Of a stretch of DNA of 64,000 nt, positions 27,064-36,338 are shown one piece after another. The translations under genes and the position numbers were made by a program. This stretch comes from Duncaniella dubosii (lineage in GTDB: Bacteria > Bacteroidota > Bacteroidia > Bacteroidales > Muribaculaceae). Under the pieces are notes generated by a model. The model had not been told where the DNA came from. It made no database searches and worked only from the letters and a program-made list of their open reading frames with translations. The stretch spans positions 3,286,001 through 3,350,000 of the forward strand of contig NZ_CP039396.1 in assembly GCF_004803915.1 (NCBI RefSeq), read 5' to 3'. Each line of letters starts with the position of its first letter. The stretch's first letter is position 1.

Positions 27064-27486
27064 TTATTTTGTTAGTTCCATAAGTATATGACCATTATCA
27101 TCTTTCAACACCAAGATGGAATCGTCCATGATTTCGTATGATTTGATACTGGGCAGAATAAATACTATGCTTCGTTCTATCATCATGTTATCGCAAGCCA
27201 GTTCGGTAAAGGATATACTGGAGAATTTCAAGGCGTTTTTGCTTTTTTCAAAACTGCCGGTGATGGTATTGCAATCGGTGGTACAGGAGAACACTCCGGT
27301 GTTATCAAGCTGCAATATATACTCTGATTCCTTGTTTACCTGTGTCAGTCCGTATGACGATGTGGCGATACAGTTGTATTTTTGAAGTCGCCATTCCCTG
27401 TACAGGGCATTATCTGACGGGGCATTGCATGAGCCAACCAATATGGCTAATGCAAGCATTATTGCTGTAAGAATGTTTATTTTCAT
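27064..27486 (-). CDS. META-domain-like lipoprotein
   Basis: 140 residues. Lipoprotein signal MKINILTAIMLALAILVGSC with the lipid Cys about residue 20. The mature part has the META/HslJ-type pattern: REWRLQKY start, a two-Cys strand FSCTTDCNTITGSFE, and SFTELACDNMMIE. Such small domains are found in heat-shock and envelope lipoproteins of unclear function. It lies 12 bases before the hydrolase gene, so meta-hydrolase-rteA-rteB look like one operon. Confidence 0.75.
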   Translation of the reverse strand: MKINILTAIMLALAILVGSCNAPSDNALYREWRLQKYNCIATSSYGLTQVNKESEYILQLDNTGVFSCTTDCNTITGSFEKSKNALKFSSISFTELACDNMMIERSIVFILPSIKSYEIMDDSILVLKDDNGHILMELTK

Positions 27487-27487
27487 A

Positions 27488-27831
27488 TCATTTGCGTTTT
27501 ATGGTCTGACATTTTCTTTTGCTCATTTCTTCTGCATACACTATTTCTCCGTGTTCCCGTATATAGCTGATACAAGCCGGGCGGTCGGAGTTAAAGAGCA
27601 ATGCGAACACTTTGCTTATAAAGTTGGAGTAGATTTTACACTCCCTTACGTCACGCTCACACTCGGCACAGGTATGATAGCCTTTGCTTATGCAGCACTG
27701 GCGGATTTTACACCACGATGCTTTCTCGTTATTCTTGCATCTGGGGCATTTGCGGACAAGAATTTGCGGCACGCTCCACAATACAGCCCACAGGCGGCTA
27801 TATTGTCTTTACTTGCTGTTATACTTTTCAT
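27488..27831 (-). pseudogene. DUF3795 cysteine-rich protein, frameshifted
   Basis: ATG at 27831 begins MKSITASKDNIAACGLYCGACRKFL. A missing base near 27753-27755 then moves the frame to KCPRCKNNEKASWCKIRQCC...ISYIREHG, stopping at 27488. Restored, it is about 115 residues with eleven or more Cys, in the CGLxCxxC pattern of DUF3795, probably a metal-binding protein. The next gene upstream is a second member of the family. Confidence 0.72.
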
Positions 27832-27842
27832 ATTCAATGTTT

Positions 27843-28250
27843 TCAATCTGTATAGTTTTTACCACAGCCATAACATATACCGTCATGAACTGATATGATC
27901 CTTCCGCAATCAGAACAAGTCCAACGCTCTTTCTCCCTTTGCAGGAATTTTTCAATACCATTTTCTCTGATAAAGGCGAGATTGCCCATAAGCGATTCTA
28001 TCATCGGATAGGCGTTGACATACCAACATTCCTTATCGACAATCTCCCTGCACGGATATTGAGGACATCTGTCACAGAATCCGTCCGGCAGACTTTTTCG
28101 TATCTCGCATTTAACAATCTTGCATAGATTGGCACAATACTCACCTTTATTGCCCTCACTACGGCAACCTATGCAGGGACTGTCTTCTCGCAATGCTTCG
28201 CTACAAACAGCGCAGTTTAGCCCACATGGGGCAATCATATTCCTGTCCAT
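27843..28250 (-). CDS. DUF3795 cysteine-rich protein
   Basis: 135 residues, intact. Motifs: IAPCGLNCAVCSEAL, CIGCRS, CANLCKIVKC, FCDRCPQYPC, then a C-terminal zinc-ribbon-like pair CSDCGRI...CYGCGKN. The Cys clusters suggest iron-sulphur or zinc binding. Biological role unknown. It precedes a broken paralogue by 11 bases; the pair probably arose by duplication. Confidence 0.78.
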   Translation of the reverse strand: MDRNMIAPCGLNCAVCSEALREDSPCIGCRSEGNKGEYCANLCKIVKCEIRKSLPDGFCDRCPQYPCREIVDKECWYVNAYPMIESLMGNLAFIRENGIEKFLQREKERWTCSDCGRIISVHDGICYGCGKNYTD

Positions 28251-28415
28251 AAAACTGATTAATGCAACTTGTCGGAATCACCCCGACTATAAGACCTTTA
28301 TATCGCAGTCTATCTCTTAGAGATAACTAAGGCTACTAATGATACAGGGTATGCCGTACTGTAAAATACGGCACACTCCAAGTATCAGATAAGATATATG
28401 TATGTTTTAGAAGTT

Positions 28416-29753
28416 TTATTGCTGTTTGTTGACAGAATAGTTGAACGCCAATGTATAGCTTGATTCCGCAGGCAGTCCGCCATTGAGACCGGGGTGGAAT
28501 TTTGGAAGCATACGAGCCACACGCAGAGCTTCGGCATCCAGCACTTGGCCTGAGCTTTTTACAATTTGGGCATCCTTTACAACTCCGTCTTTGGCGATGG
28601 TAAGCTGCACGACGGCATCCATGTTAAGAACACCGTCTTTGTATGCGGTTGCAGGGAAGGAGATGTTTTTATTGATAAAGGCTCTCAGTTTGTCCTTACC
28701 GCCGGGGAAGTTGGGGGCGGTTTCTGTCCTGATGAATGGCACGGCATCGGCCGCGTCCGCTTTCTCCGTGACCACCACATCGGAATTTCTTTCTGTCACT
28801 CGAATGGTGGAATCGGATTTTTCGCTAATTTTGTAACGCAGATCCTCCACCGGCGTAGCGGCAGATACCTCGTTGATTACTGCTGACACCGCAGGGTGGC
28901 CAGACCGATTAACGCGAGTGCCATTGCAGGCACCATGACAAAGGCACGCACACGGGCTTTGCCTGTCGGTTTGCTTGATAACATCATAGTTATACGTTTT
29001 TTAAGTGAACTGTGATTGAGACAGTTGGAAAGAGTTGTGAACCTTGCTCCAACTGTCTTTTTTATTAGAAACATCTGATACTCCTCTCGTTTTACGCCCG
29101 ATGCAAGCACACGGCTGTCGGCTTCATACTCATGGAGGGTATGAAGTTCATTGCGCAGAAGCCATATAGCAGGACAATACCAAGTGATAATAATCGCTGC
29201 CTGCATAAAAAGCAAGTCAATCCAATGGCGACATTCTATATGCGCTTTTTCATGGCATACTATCATCTGCCCGAACTCGTACCAGTCACGTCTTGGCATC
29301 ATGATATATCCGCACCATGCAAACGGGGCGACGCTGTTATGGCGATGAAGTATAATGCGGCAGTCATCCTGTTTTATGTGCTCACCTTTGAGAATGAACA
29401 GTGCCAACCGTACCAGTGAAACGAGGAAATAGAGAATCATGACAATAACCCTATAAGGAAAAGTGTGACTATATAATCCCATATCGGAGTGATTTGCTCT
29501 GATACCGTATTGGCTATATAGGCAATCTCGACCGGATTAAAAGCGATTTCAATATTATTCTCCATAATATCCGCTACCCAAAGGAATTAAGTATGAAGAT
29601 AGGAAAAACGAAAGCAAGCGTTATACAGGACAACAACAATATCCTGTTGAACCGGAAACATCCGGTATTGGCAAGAACGCATTTGTACACCGCCCAGACT
29701 ACAATCAGGAGGGTGCTTGCCAATAATGAATATGCCAAGAATATGCCTGCCAT
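28416..29753 (-). pseudogene. M56 (BlaR1-like) metallopeptidase with TonB C-terminal domain, three frameshifts
   Basis: ATG 29753 opens MAGIFLAYSLLASTLLIVVW, a membrane-rich N-terminus. Breaks occur at 29577-29579 (CCC on plus), 29449-29451 (CCC) and about 28891. Joining the frames gives membrane helices, the zincin motif CHEKAHIECRH, a further helix (VMVPAMALALIGLA) and a TonB C-terminal domain (NFPGGKDKLRAFINKNISFP...AVVQLTIAKDG), about 446 residues in all. BlaR1-like proteins sense an envelope signal and cleave the BlaI repressor, whose gene ends 2 bases upstream. All three breaks look like one-base losses. Confidence 0.78.
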
Positions 29754-29755
29754 TG

Positions 29756-30130
29756 TTATTCCTTTCCTCTGTTAGATATTTGCAATATTATTTCCTTAGC
29801 CTCTTCATCGCTATATTCCTCGCTTTTAATCAGGAAGTTCACAACATTCTGAATGGAATTGTCGAAATACCGCCTAATGACACTCTTCAGATTTTGTCCA
29901 CAATAATCTTCCCGCTCTATTATTGGGAAATATATGAAGCCTGTGCTTTCAGCCTTGTGGTCGAGATAGCCTTTCTGTTCAAGAAATTTCACGAATGTGG
30001 CTACCGTAGTCCGGCTTGGACGCGGCTCATTGTGAAGGGCAACGACATCCCGAACCGAGAGTGCCCCGCTTTCCCAAAAGAAGTTCATCACTTCTTCTTC
30101 TCTTTCTGTTAATGGCCTCATATCTTCCAT
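29756..30130 (-). CDS. BlaI/MecI/CopY-family repressor
   Basis: 124 residues; Met at 30130 or the Met four codons on. Winged HTH with PLTEREEEVMNFFWESGALSVRDVV and recognition RPSRTTVATFVKFLEQKGYL, followed by the dimerisation helices typical of BlaI. The usual BlaR1 cleavage region is near the middle. The gene precedes the M56-TonB gene by 2 bases. Two matching dyads just upstream (30140-30156, 30177-30193) are its probable autoregulatory operators. Confidence 0.85.
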   Translation of the reverse strand: MEDMRPLTEREEEVMNFFWESGALSVRDVVALHNEPRPSRTTVATFVKFLEQKGYLDHKAESTGFIYFPIIEREDYCGQNLKSVIRRYFDNSIQNVVNFLIKSEEYSDEEAKEIILQISNRGKE

Positions 30131-30139
30131 TTGTATTTA

Positions 30140-30193
30140 GTCTAATCAACTTAGACGATTTGATAATGCAAAAGTAGTCTAATTATTTTAGAC
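30140..30193. promoter_or_regulatory. Paired BlaI operator dyads
   Basis: gtctaatcaacttagac at 30140-30156 and gtctaattattttagac at 30177-30193: each has perfect 6-base arms gtctaa/ttagac around 5 bases, 37 bases centre to centre. They sit 10-63 bases before the BlaI start. Confidence 0.75.
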
Positions 30194-30286
30194 GACAAAA
30201 TAATCGGGCAGAAAAAATTGATTATAGATACGGATAGTGGAGAGAACCGAGTAGTTCTCTCCACTGTAACCTACGTTTTCGGCTCT

Positions 30287-30652
30287 TTACTTGTCGCCAT
30301 AAAGCCCGATGCGGTTGCCGACAGGATCGGCGATGATGGCGAAGTAACCCCAACCGTCAACCTGAATCTTGGTCTTGGGAGTTACGATTGTCGCGCTGTT
30401 ATCCAACGCAGTTTTCACGCTGGCATCCAAATCTTTTGTCTGGAGATATACCAACACGCCTCCGTTAGAGGGTGCGAAACCGGGAAACGAGGGAGCCGAG
30501 GAGATTGAGCATACACTCTTACCTTCTTTCATAAGACAGGCCATTTTCTCATCGCCGAACTGCGACACCTCCAGCTTTTCGCCAAAGAGAGCCTGATAGA
30601 ACGCCACCGACTTGTCAAAGTCATTGGTGGGGATTTCAAAAAATGCAATCAT
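30287..30652 (-). CDS. VOC-family (glyoxalase-like) protein
   Basis: 121 residues from Met 30652 (MIAFFEIPTNDFDKSVAFYQALFG). One VOC unit pair: beta-alpha-beta-beta-beta repeats with GGVLVYLQTKDLD and a C-terminal FAIIADPVGNRIGLY. The family binds metal and either isomerises, cleaves or sequesters small molecules. The metal ligands are not obvious here, so a binding role is possible. Its promoter shares a 28-bp element with the araC gene at 32860-33660, suggesting control by that regulator. Confidence 0.8.
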   Translation of the reverse strand: MIAFFEIPTNDFDKSVAFYQALFGEKLEVSQFGDEKMACLMKEGKSVCSISSAPSFPGFAPSNGGVLVYLQTKDLDASVKTALDNSATIVTPKTKIQVDGWGYFAIIADPVGNRIGLYGDK

Positions 30653-30678
30653 ACTTTTTATTATTTGATTAGTACGCT

Positions 30679-30733
30679 GCAAAGTTACAGCGATGTAATA
30701 GCCTGTGATAGTAAAAAGCGGACATCCGTGTTA
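30679..30733 (-). promoter_or_regulatory. VOC gene promoter with shared 28-bp activator element
   Basis: Minus-strand -7 box TAACTTTG (30680-30687) and, 18 bases upstream, a 28-bp element at 30706-30733 that matches 33691-33718 at 25 of 28 positions. The spacing to the -7 box is identical at both genes. Confidence 0.6.
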
Positions 30734-30744
30734 GGTTAAAAGAC

Positions 30745-31550
30745 CTAATGATGATTATCCTCAGCTTTATAACTATTCTGCAATTTGTTACTGAATGATT
30801 CCCTGAGAGCTATCCGCAATCCATTCAAGAAAGATTCTTGGATATATATTGAGGATGTCGGACAGTTGTCGGCGCATAATCGGCACTGGATACAATTTTT
30901 CTCGTCCATCGGCAAAGCCGTATCTTTTAGTGAGAATATATGCATCGGACAAACGTTGATACATTTTCCGCACTTTATACAAGTAGAGGTATTAAGGAAT
31001 ACCACCTTATCACCTATCACTATATTTGAACCATTGTGCCGTATCGGTATGCCATCTGAATATCCTGCAACAGGATTTTTATGGGCAAGAGCCAACGGAT
31101 GCAATTTCCATCGAAGCTTTTCCGAGAACAGTCTTGCCTTGAACATATCCCGCTCATCCGGTCTGGCTTTATTGTAGCCGTCCATCAGAACCCACGGCCC
31201 GGTGCGGTCAAATCCTTGACAGGAAAACTCTCCGACTATAATTCCTCCTTTCGCCTCTATGATTTTTTGAGGTGCTTATGATATGCTCCCAAGAAAGGTC
31301 TGCAACGGGTGGAAAATACGAACACGTTTTTACCTTTAAGATATTGACCTGAAACAAATCTTTGAAGTCGTATATCGTGAGCGGCAAAGTTAATCGCGGA
31401 GCCAAAGCCTATAAGGTCATAATTCGACAGGTCGATTGACGGATTGCTGTCGATAGATACCAATTCGGCAGATAGGGCATCCTTCATGCTTTCCGCAATC
31501 TTCAACGTGTTTCCTCTATATGAGGAACGATAGAATATTATTGTCTTCAT
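30745..31550 (-). pseudogene. EFR1-like ferrodoxin (flavodoxin + 2[4Fe-4S]), frameshifted
   Basis: N-terminal flavodoxin fold (MKTIIFYRSSYRGNTLKIAESM, a phosphate-binding loop) and C-terminal ferredoxin with two clusters, CIKCGKCINVCP and CIQCRLCADNCP. The frames break at a T6 run (31263-31268); one more A in the coding strand joins AYHKHLKK to IIEAKGGIIVGEFSCQGFDR. Restored length is about 268 residues. It would pass electrons between FMN and iron-sulphur clusters. Partner reactions unknown. Confidence 0.78.
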
Positions 31551-32176
31551 CTTGCGACTGATATTTTTGTTTCAGGTGTTCCGGGGCCACCGTTTACGCC
31601 CTTATACCCCACAAACATCAGAGAACTCGTGTCAAAGTAATAATCACAGCTCCAGAAAGCAGACATAAAGCCGGTAAGACTGACTTCTATCCTTACGGCG
31701 TTCTTTCCGTCTAATTTCTCATTTCCTTTCTTTGCTGCCGACATGGTATAGAGCTTCATGTTGTCGGGGCGAAAACATTCGTATTCCACAGACCTGCCAT
31801 TTTTCAGAGTTAATCCCGCATTATAGGCTATGTTCTGATACCACGGCTTGCCTTTACTCTTTACCGTCTTTGAAATCCGTTTCCCATTGAACTTGCCGGA
31901 TATGGAGTATATCCCATTATTCAGACTGATTGACAGATTGGTGTTTGAAGAAGTATTTACTATCTTCCAACTCTCGGTTTTATATCCGCTTCCTAAGATA
32001 TACTCATGCTTCTCACCACCTTGAACCGTATGCAGGTATATCTTTCCGTCCTTGTGTTCTTCCGTCCATTTGATAGCGGTTTTCGTCCTGCCACAGATGG
32101 AAATGTAATTTCTTTCCTGCGCCATTGCAAATGCTGCAAGAAATAATGTAAGTACTATTGTAATAATATGTTTCAT
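31547..32176 (-). CDS. Secreted protein of unknown function
   Basis: 209 residues. Signal peptide MKHIITIVLTLFLAAFAMA, then an all-beta protein with a repeated strand pattern (YISICGRTKTAIKWTEE, ESWKIVNTSS, LTLKNGRSVEYECFRPDN) resembling lipid- or sugar-binding barrels. I do not recognise a family. It starts 4 bases into the end of the upstream TetR gene and ends overlapping the ferrodoxin start by 4 bases, so the three form an operon. Confidence 0.7.
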   Translation of the reverse strand: MKHIITIVLTLFLAAFAMAQERNYISICGRTKTAIKWTEEHKDGKIYLHTVQGGEKHEYILGSGYKTESWKIVNTSSNTNLSISLNNGIYSISGKFNGKRISKTVKSKGKPWYQNIAYNAGLTLKNGRSVEYECFRPDNMKLYTMSAAKKGNEKLDGKNAVRIEVSLTGFMSAFWSCDYYFDTSSLMFVGYKGVNGGPGTPETKISVAR

Positions 32177-32777
32177 AGACAGTTATTGTCAAAGATAAAA
32201 TCCACATATTTGGAAATCATAGCTTCCATTCTTTCCCATGCTTCCGGTTTGCTGAAATCTATGCCATTGATTTTGTGATATTGCCTCGTGAAAAGAACTA
32301 TGTAGTTGATTGCGGATATGATTATGGCGATAGACATATTGTTATCGCCGCTCCGATCCAAAAACTTATTAAGTTCCTCCTGCAGTTTATAGCCGATACG
32401 TTCCCGTTCTTCAATTATTCCCTTGAATGATGAATGACCTGAGAGTTCCCATACCAGAAGTTCTTGCATGAGTACATTATCTTTTAGATAGTTAAGTTGA
32501 CACATAAACACATCCTTAACAATCTGCTTTATGTTACCGTCTTTAGCTCGTTTAATGGTGTCAATAAACTCCGAATAGGCAAACGAATAATAGTCATGAC
32601 GCTTTGCCCATTCCACGAGCAAACCATCCAATCCACCGAAATAGCGATAAATCAAAACCTTATCGCATCCGGCTTGATTAGCTATGCGATTAACTCCGAT
32701 TTTGGTAAAACCATCGTTCTCTACGATATGGCTCACGGCTTCAAGAAGCCTTTTTTCTCTGTTTCTTTCAATTCCAT
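32173..32777 (-). pseudogene. TetR-family regulator, start frameshifted
   Basis: ATG 32777 gives MELKETEK. A run of six A (32751-32756) then shifts the frame; one base more or two fewer leads into RLLEAVSHIVENDGFTKIGVNRIANQAGCDKVLIYRYFGG, a classic TetR HTH. The C-terminal domain is helical and intact to 32173. It heads an operon with the secreted protein and ferrodoxin and probably represses it in response to an unknown ligand. Confidence 0.75.
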
Positions 32778-32859
32778 CTTATATAACGTCACTAAGTGGT
32801 GACAAAATTATAAAAATAATCGGTGACAACCAAATACAAGGCTGTATAAACGCTATTTT

Positions 32860-33660
32860 TTAGAATGTAAAATAGTCAGAAACAGGAGAGTATCGAGCAA
32901 TATACTCTTTCGGTGTGTAGCCGGAGAATAGCTTGAATTCTTTAATCATGTGGGATTGGTCGGTGTACCCACATTCGTATGACAGCTGCGCAAAACCTAT
33001 TCCCTCATTATGCTGCATAACAGATAAGGTACGTTGCAACCTGACTATACGCATGAAATCTTTGGGTGTCGTTCCTATGTTTTCTGAGAAAATCCGGGAG
33101 AATTGCTTTTCGCTCAGGCACGCAATATTCGAAAGTGCCCTGATATTTGTTTGAGTGGAATTGTTGATATGACGTACCACTTCTGCCAGTCGTGGCAGAT
33201 GATAAGGTGTCCCGTACATCAGGCACTTGTAGAAATAATTCTCTATCAGTTCAATGCAGATGTCGTGATTTTCACTGTCTTCAACTCTGTGTGCCAAATC
33301 ACGCAAGGCTGGATTTTCAATGTCCGCAACCGCCACATTCCTGTCACGCAGTAAAGTGACCGGCATACAGAAGAATATTTTTGCCGCATGAGGCTGGAAT
33401 ACTGCCACTATCATTTCGATGTCACCGGTTGAAGTCACATCTGAATAACCGCTTTCCTGACCGCAAATAAAACTATGCGGTTGCAATTCATTCCGGTTCG
33501 TGACTTTGAGCCTTTCGCCTCGATGGAACACAAGTGATATACAGCCTGTCGGCAAAGTGCGTTGCGACACTATGCCGGAGGTACTATCCTGCAATATCCA
33601 ATAATACCGTATAAACGGTTTCAGGGCAGGCGTTGGCTGTATGATTCTGAATGTCTGCAT
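32860..33660 (-). CDS. AraC-family transcriptional regulator
   Basis: 266 residues, intact. N-terminal cupin-like sensor domain (LKPFIRYYWILQDS...RTLPTGCISLVFHRGE) and C-terminal two HTH motifs (IRALSNIACLSEKQFSRIF; IGFAQLSYECGYTDQSHMIKEFK) ending in the usual GYTPKEYIARY. A 28-bp element before its own -7 box is repeated before the VOC gene at 30287-30652, so it probably activates both. Inducer unknown. Confidence 0.85.
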   Translation of the reverse strand: MQTFRIIQPTPALKPFIRYYWILQDSTSGIVSQRTLPTGCISLVFHRGERLKVTNRNELQPHSFICGQESGYSDVTSTGDIEMIVAVFQPHAAKIFFCMPVTLLRDRNVAVADIENPALRDLAHRVEDSENHDICIELIENYFYKCLMYGTPYHLPRLAEVVRHINNSTQTNIRALSNIACLSEKQFSRIFSENIGTTPKDFMRIVRLQRTLSVMQHNEGIGFAQLSYECGYTDQSHMIKEFKLFSGYTPKEYIARYSPVSDYFTF

Positions 33661-33663
33661 CCC

Positions 33664-33718
33664 GCAAAATTACAACATGATTATTTTCGATGATAGTAAA
33701 AAACGGACATTGGTGTTA
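33664..33718 (-). promoter_or_regulatory. araC promoter with shared 28-bp activator element
   Basis: Minus-strand -7 box TAATTTTG (33665-33672) followed 18 bases upstream by the element 33691-33718, begun by tgatagtaaaaa and ending tggtgtta. Same spacing as at the VOC gene. Confidence 0.6.
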
Positions 33719-33808
33719 TATGCCTCACTCAACCGTAAATTCCTCTGAATGATAGCTGCTGTAAAAACGACCGGATACATTTGTTCCGAATCTCTCATAA
33801 TTTATGTG

Positions 33809-34489
33809 TTATATGGTGATGTGAGCAAACTCGCGGTTTATCCAGATGGTAGCCTCATTTCCGATAAAGCGAATAAGCACATAGTTCGAATCTGCCGGGC
33901 CGGCGGGGAAATAATTGATAAAATACTCCTGCCACATCCGTTTGCGGGTTACATCATCCGTAATGATTTCGACTGTGCCGCGCAAAGCAACACTATCGCC
34001 ATAAAATGAATAGGAAAGCCCGGCTTTGGGATTGAGCCTGAAATCGGCAACCTTTTCGGAGTCTGCTGCGGTCACTGCCCAAACTTCATTGCATCCTAAC
34101 GAGTGAATTTTATCCAATGGCACAGGGCGAGGAAAACCCTCCGCATTGACCGATGCCAGCGTAACCTCTTTGCATTGGGAAAGAAGATGGATCGCTTTTT
34201 CAGTCAAACTTCTTTCATCTTTCTCTTTCCAGCGTTTGAGTGTTGGGAAGATTTGTTGCATTTGAGCCTTTGCCTGTTGGGGCGTCAGATTCCAACCCGT
34301 TTCCTTGTTAATCTGGTCGGTAAACTGAGTGCAGAACTCTATCATCTGGCTCATGTTGAAATCTTGGAGGAAAACACCTTCTTTGTAGCAGTAGCCACAA
34401 TAGTCCTTACTTTTACTGCCGTCTGAATTTGTGCCGATGTTACCCTCTACAAGGGGCATACCGCAGCTTTGACAAAATCTTTGTTCCAT
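33809..34489 (-). CDS. Zinc-ribbon + pyridoxamine-phosphate-oxidase-like flavin protein
   Basis: 226 residues from Met 34489. Residues 1-85 are a putative zinc ribbon (FCQSCGMPL...DYCGYCY) with a helical linker to LKRWK. The rest is an FMN-binding split-barrel (KEVTLASVNAEGFPRPVPLDKI, KAGLSYSFYGDSVALRGTVEI). The first 85 residues recur at about 60% identity in 39615-40181, fused there to a YCII-like domain. Likely a small-molecule reductase or a detoxifying flavin protein; substrate unknown. Confidence 0.78.
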   Translation of the reverse strand: MEQRFCQSCGMPLVEGNIGTNSDGSKSKDYCGYCYKEGVFLQDFNMSQMIEFCTQFTDQINKETGWNLTPQQAKAQMQQIFPTLKRWKEKDERSLTEKAIHLLSQCKEVTLASVNAEGFPRPVPLDKIHSLGCNEVWAVTAADSEKVADFRLNPKAGLSYSFYGDSVALRGTVEIITDDVTRKRMWQEYFINYFPAGPADSNYVLIRFIGNEATIWINREFAHITI

Positions 34490-34530
34490 ATGTTCTATCA
34501 TCGTTTTCAAATAATCAGTTCACTATCCCG

Positions 34531-34980
34531 TCATCTTTTTTTGAATTTCTCTTTTGCGTATTCGTAGGATTCAAGGATGTAAGGTTTTAATAATTCAAAT
34601 GTCGCTTCAGATGGGGTTAAAGCGCAAATCCAGCCCATCCACGCATAAACCGGATGCGGCATAATGACATCCTTTGCGGTAAATTCATACGGCATATCTA
34701 CAATGCAACTTTTACATGGACGTTTGGGCAGTTCTCCGAATAAAGTGCGGAAAGTCTGTTTTCTGACTCCTATATTTATTCGCCACACATCCTTGCGGTC
34801 AAGGTGGGAAGCTCGATCATTGTCGCCATCCTTTTCTTTTATCGTCAAGATATAAACCCCACGTTTCAACACCCCACCCGGATTGTAGAAAATCCCACGC
34901 TCGCCCCAACTGTTTACTTCGACCGTCCCTTCAAGGTTGTCAAGGCAATATTTCAAAATATCATCAGGTGCAATAGCCAT
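34531..34980 (-). CDS. DUF6194-like protein
   Basis: 149 residues, intact. Conserved pattern: EVNSWGERGIFYNPGG, VYILTIKEKDGDNDRASHLDR, WRINIGVRKQTFRTLFG and MPHPVYAWMGWICALTPS, which I recognise as DUF6194. Function is not known for the family; it is a compact alpha+beta protein with no signal peptide. It ends 41 bases before the zinc-ribbon gene start and begins 2 bases after the UDG-like gene stop, so they are probably co-transcribed. Confidence 0.75.
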   Translation of the reverse strand: MAIAPDDILKYCLDNLEGTVEVNSWGERGIFYNPGGVLKRGVYILTIKEKDGDNDRASHLDRKDVWRINIGVRKQTFRTLFGELPKRPCKSCIVDMPYEFTAKDVIMPHPVYAWMGWICALTPSEATFELLKPYILESYEYAKEKFKKR

Positions 34981-34982
34981 CT

Positions 34983-35585
34983 TTAATCAAAACATTTAAT
35001 TAACCTGTACATCGTTTCTATATCCTTCGATGCCATCTCGAATTTTGACTTTTCAATCAGAATGTTCTGGCCGGTCATAATGTAAGAGGGCATAATGCGT
35101 ATTCCATTATAGAAAATCTCAGTATTACGTAACTTGTAAGTAGATATACTTGGAACGGCATTTTTCTTGGTCGCCTTCTTGCATATCATATTAAAGGCTT
35201 TCTTTGCCACATCCCCCATAAGCATGATAACCTTGGCGTTTGGAAACAAAGCAAGCTCTTTTTCCAGATAGGGCAGGCTATCCTCTATGCTCTCCTTTGA
35301 AACGGCATATTCGGTTTTAGGTGTCTTGACAGCATTGGTAATGTAAATTCCATTATTCAGAATGTCTTGTACTGAACCTATCTCTATTCCTGCTTTTCTG
35401 AACATCGGAATTGTCGTTGACATATACGCGGAATCCGGTTTCCCATAGAAATCATCTTCCGGACATGACGGGACAACCTCATTTATCATGATTGCCTGTA
35501 TCGTTTCCGGCTCAATATTTACGTCATTAAGCCGTAGATTTTGGGTATCCCCACAGAGTTGTTGTAGTTCCGACTTTATATTCAT
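34983..35585 (-). CDS. Uracil-DNA-glycosylase-superfamily protein
   Basis: 200 residues. The UDG fold is suggested by the first motif AIMINEVVPSCPEDDFYG, the core strand AKVIMLMGDVAKKAF and the late MPSYIMTGQN, in family order. The usual catalytic Asp or Asn of motif 1 is not clear, so the protein may be a nucleic-acid-binding relative rather than an active glycosylase. Intact; operonic with DUF6194. Confidence 0.65.
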   Translation of the reverse strand: MNIKSELQQLCGDTQNLRLNDVNIEPETIQAIMINEVVPSCPEDDFYGKPDSAYMSTTIPMFRKAGIEIGSVQDILNNGIYITNAVKTPKTEYAVSKESIEDSLPYLEKELALFPNAKVIMLMGDVAKKAFNMICKKATKKNAVPSISTYKLRNTEIFYNGIRIMPSYIMTGQNILIEKSKFEMASKDIETMYRLIKCFD

Positions 35586-35683
35586 GATTTACTCTTAATT
35601 CAAATGTTAACCATTAAATAATCCTGCTCTCGCTCTGTTATAGTCTCAAATCCAAATTTGCAGCATATAATTATCTTGTTGAC

Positions 35684-36329
35684 CTACGGTTCAACGTTTT
35701 CAATCGGTTTAAAGATTTCTTCAAAAAACATTGCAGATTCCTCCGACAAACGCCGGGTTGCAGCTATACTTTGAGCCAACACAACTCCTTTTGAATTGAT
35801 TCGTAATGGCTTCTCTTTACTCTTCGGATAACCGAATCTAAGAAGTGGCACAACCTCATCAGGAATAAGGCGCGGTTGGATAACACTGCCATTTTCTCCC
35901 CATACTGCCCATTCGGCACAGCAATTAAACGGTTCCTGATGCTTGCAATGGGGTTTGTCACCGGGAATAATCATCGTGAGATTCTCAGGCACACTCCGGA
36001 GACTTTTATAAGAAACGTCTTTTGCACAAAAGAATGCGTCAGATGTCTTGACTACAACGCCTTCAGGGATAAGGGATCGATAATGGGCTCCAAGTTCTCT
36101 TACGCAATAGTCGAAGGCTCTTTCCTATGAGTCACTTCCAGTCGTGCCATTATGTAGAGATGCCTGTCGAGCAATGAGACAGGAAATACGACATCACCCG
36201 CTTTTATAGATGCTATTGACGGCATCCTTGAGTGGATGCTGCCAAACACTATTTTATAGGTCCTGTGTCATTTGATTTTCTTAGTTCGTCCAACCAGTCC
36301 TGAGGCCAGTAAACAGTATAATATGCCAT
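35684..36329 (-). pseudogene. Unrecognised protein, two frameshifts
   Basis: Joining three frames gives about 214 residues from MAYYTVYWPQDWLDELRKSN at 36329. Breaks are at a T4 run 36252-36255 and a T3 run 36121-36123; one extra A in each coding-strand run restores it. A middle segment IKAGDVVFPVSLLDRHLYIMARLEV resembles EVE/PUA-type strands. The C-terminal third has a Cys cluster (CKHQEPFNCCAEW). No family assigned. Confidence 0.55.
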
Positions 36330-36338
36330 AATATGATG

